A DNA stretch of 6,563 nucleotides from Phycisphaerae bacterium (GTDB taxonomy: Bacteria > Planctomycetota > Phycisphaerae > SM23-33): the NCBI GenBank assembly GCA_030610965.1, contig JAUWQU010000221.1, positions 1-6,563 of the forward strand. Reading direction: 5' to 3'. A model generated the notes under the pieces. It ran no database searches, was not told the DNA's origin, and was given only the letters and a program-made list of their open reading frames with translations. Shown here one piece after another: positions 5,826 through 6,563 of this stretch (position 1 is its first letter; each line of letters starts with the position of its first letter). The position numbers and the translations under genes were made by a program.

Positions 5826-6563
5826 ATGGCTGCCGCAAAGAAACCCGCTCCAAAGTCAACCAGGCTTGGAAAACCCGCCGGGAAACGTCGCGCAAAGAAG
5901 GCCGCCGGGCCGGATGTCGAGTGGTTCAGCCACGCCCGATTCGGCATGTTCATCCACTGGGGGCTCTACGCCCTCGCTGCACGGCACGAGTGGGTCAAGA
6001 ACCGCGAGAGAATCAGCGACGCCGACTACCAGAAGTACTTCGACCACTTCGACCCGGACCTCTACGACCCGGCCGCGTGGGCCAGGGCCGCCAAGGACGC
6101 GGGCATGAAGTACTTCGTCATAACCACCAAGCACCACGACGGCTTCTGCTTGTGGGATAGCAAGCACACCGACTACAAGGCCCCCAACACGCCGTGCGGG
6201 CGAGACCTCATCCGCCCGATGGTGGAGGCCTTCCGGGCCGAGGGGCTCAAGGTGGGCTTCTACCACTCCCTGATAGACTGGCACCACCCGGACTACCTCG
6301 TCGACTGCCACCACCCGATGCGCGACGACGCCGACGCCCGCGCCGCCAACGCGAGCCGCGACATCCGCCGATACACCAAGTACCTCCACAACCAGGTCCG
6401 CGAGCTGCTGACCGGCTACGGGCGGATCGACTACCTCTTCTTCGACTTCTCCTATCCCGGCCCCGACGGCAAGGGCCGTGCCGATTGGCAGAGCGAAAAG
6501 CTGCTGGCCATGGTCCGCAAACTCCAGCCGGGCATAATCGTCAACGACCGGCTGGACCTGGCC
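5826..6563 (+). CDS. Alpha-L-fucosidase, glycoside hydrolase family 29, N-terminal part (cut by window end)
   Basis: This enzyme should remove terminal alpha-L-fucose from glycans by a retaining mechanism. The 246 residues visible cover most of the catalytic barrel. Family landmarks are EWFSHARFGMFIHWGLYAL (32-50), with the substrate-binding HW pair at 44-45; ITTKHHDGFCLWDS (99-112), with H103 and H104; and DLIRPMVEAFRAEGLKVGFYHS (127-148, in pieces). IDYLFFDF (201-208) follows, where D207 aligns with the catalytic nucleophile position of GH29 enzymes. The acid/base residue should lie beyond the window. AGGAG at 5813-5817 sits eight bases before the ATG, so this start is well supported. Residues 5-25 form a Lys/Arg/Pro/Ala-rich tail directly before the domain. 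There is no hydrophobic signal peptide, so the protein looks cytoplasmic unless it is exported by another route, which is unusual for a bacterial fucosidase. It follows the PQQ-repeat gene by 160 bases; linkage is uncertain. Confidence 0.95.
   Translation, partial: MAAAKKPAPKSTRLGKPAGKRRAKKAAGPDVEWFSHARFGMFIHWGLYALAARHEWVKNRERISDADYQKYFDHFDPDLYDPAAWARAAKDAGMKYFVITTKHHDGFCLWDSKHTDYKAPNTPCGRDLIRPMVEAFRAEGLKVGFYHSLIDWHHPDYLVDCHHPMRDDADARAANASRDIRRYTKYLHNQVRELLTGYGRIDYLFFDFSYPGPDGKGRADWQSEKLLAMVRKLQPGIIVNDRLDLA

Noticed and set aside
4880..5953. Long minus-strand open frame antisense to the PQQ-repeat gene (357 codons)
   Set aside because: It spans a propeller gene, a gap and the start of the fucosidase, with low-complexity composition. 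Typical of a high-GC shadow frame.

Overview
The window is GC-rich with compact intergenic gaps. It holds six recognisable protein genes: four complete, and two cut by the window ends. The gene content suggests a bacterium of the Planctomycetota, perhaps near the Phycisphaerae. The hints are a short PQQ-type beta-propeller protein whose mature N-terminus reads like the DWPIYRGPAHNG openings common there, an MCE lipid-transport set beside an MMPL transporter, a Rex repressor and a GH29 fucosidase. This placement is inference; there is no rRNA or marker gene here to prove it.

Left block (1-4126), all on the minus strand. In transcription order it reads rex (redox-sensing NADH/NAD+ repressor), a small GNAT acetyltransferase of the short N-acetylglutamate-synthase type, mlaF (ATPase of an MCE/Mla lipid transporter), mlaD (membrane-anchored MCE substrate-binding protein), and the N-terminal 273 residues of an MMPL/RND-type transporter that runs off the left edge. 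MlaF, MlaD and the MMPL protein make a plausible envelope lipid-handling module. The usual permease partner MlaE is not beside them.

The gaps in this block carry structure. A perfect hairpin overlaps the GNAT stop codon. The mlaF-mlaD gap holds a heptamer tandem repeat and a perfect 8-bp-stem palindrome, which look like dispersed repetitive elements. The GNAT gene has a -10-like hexamer six bases from its ATG and no Shine-Dalgarno, so it may be leaderless. mlaF appears to start with TTG.

Centre (4127-4468) is a divergent intergenic region. It has a good sigma70-like promoter facing rex and a weaker candidate facing the PQQ-repeat gene, whose long leader can form several GC-rich hairpins.

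Right block (4469-6563), plus strand: a secreted PQQ-repeat beta-propeller protein (398 aa), a 160-base gap, then the first 246 residues of a GH29 alpha-L-fucosidase with an unusual lysine/arginine/alanine/proline-rich N-terminal tail and no signal peptide. The two plus-strand genes are not obviously linked in function to the minus-strand block.

I did not find a CRISPR array, tRNA, rRNA, transposase or phage gene. The most unusual content is in the intergenic elements and the gene arrangement rather than in an unknown protein.
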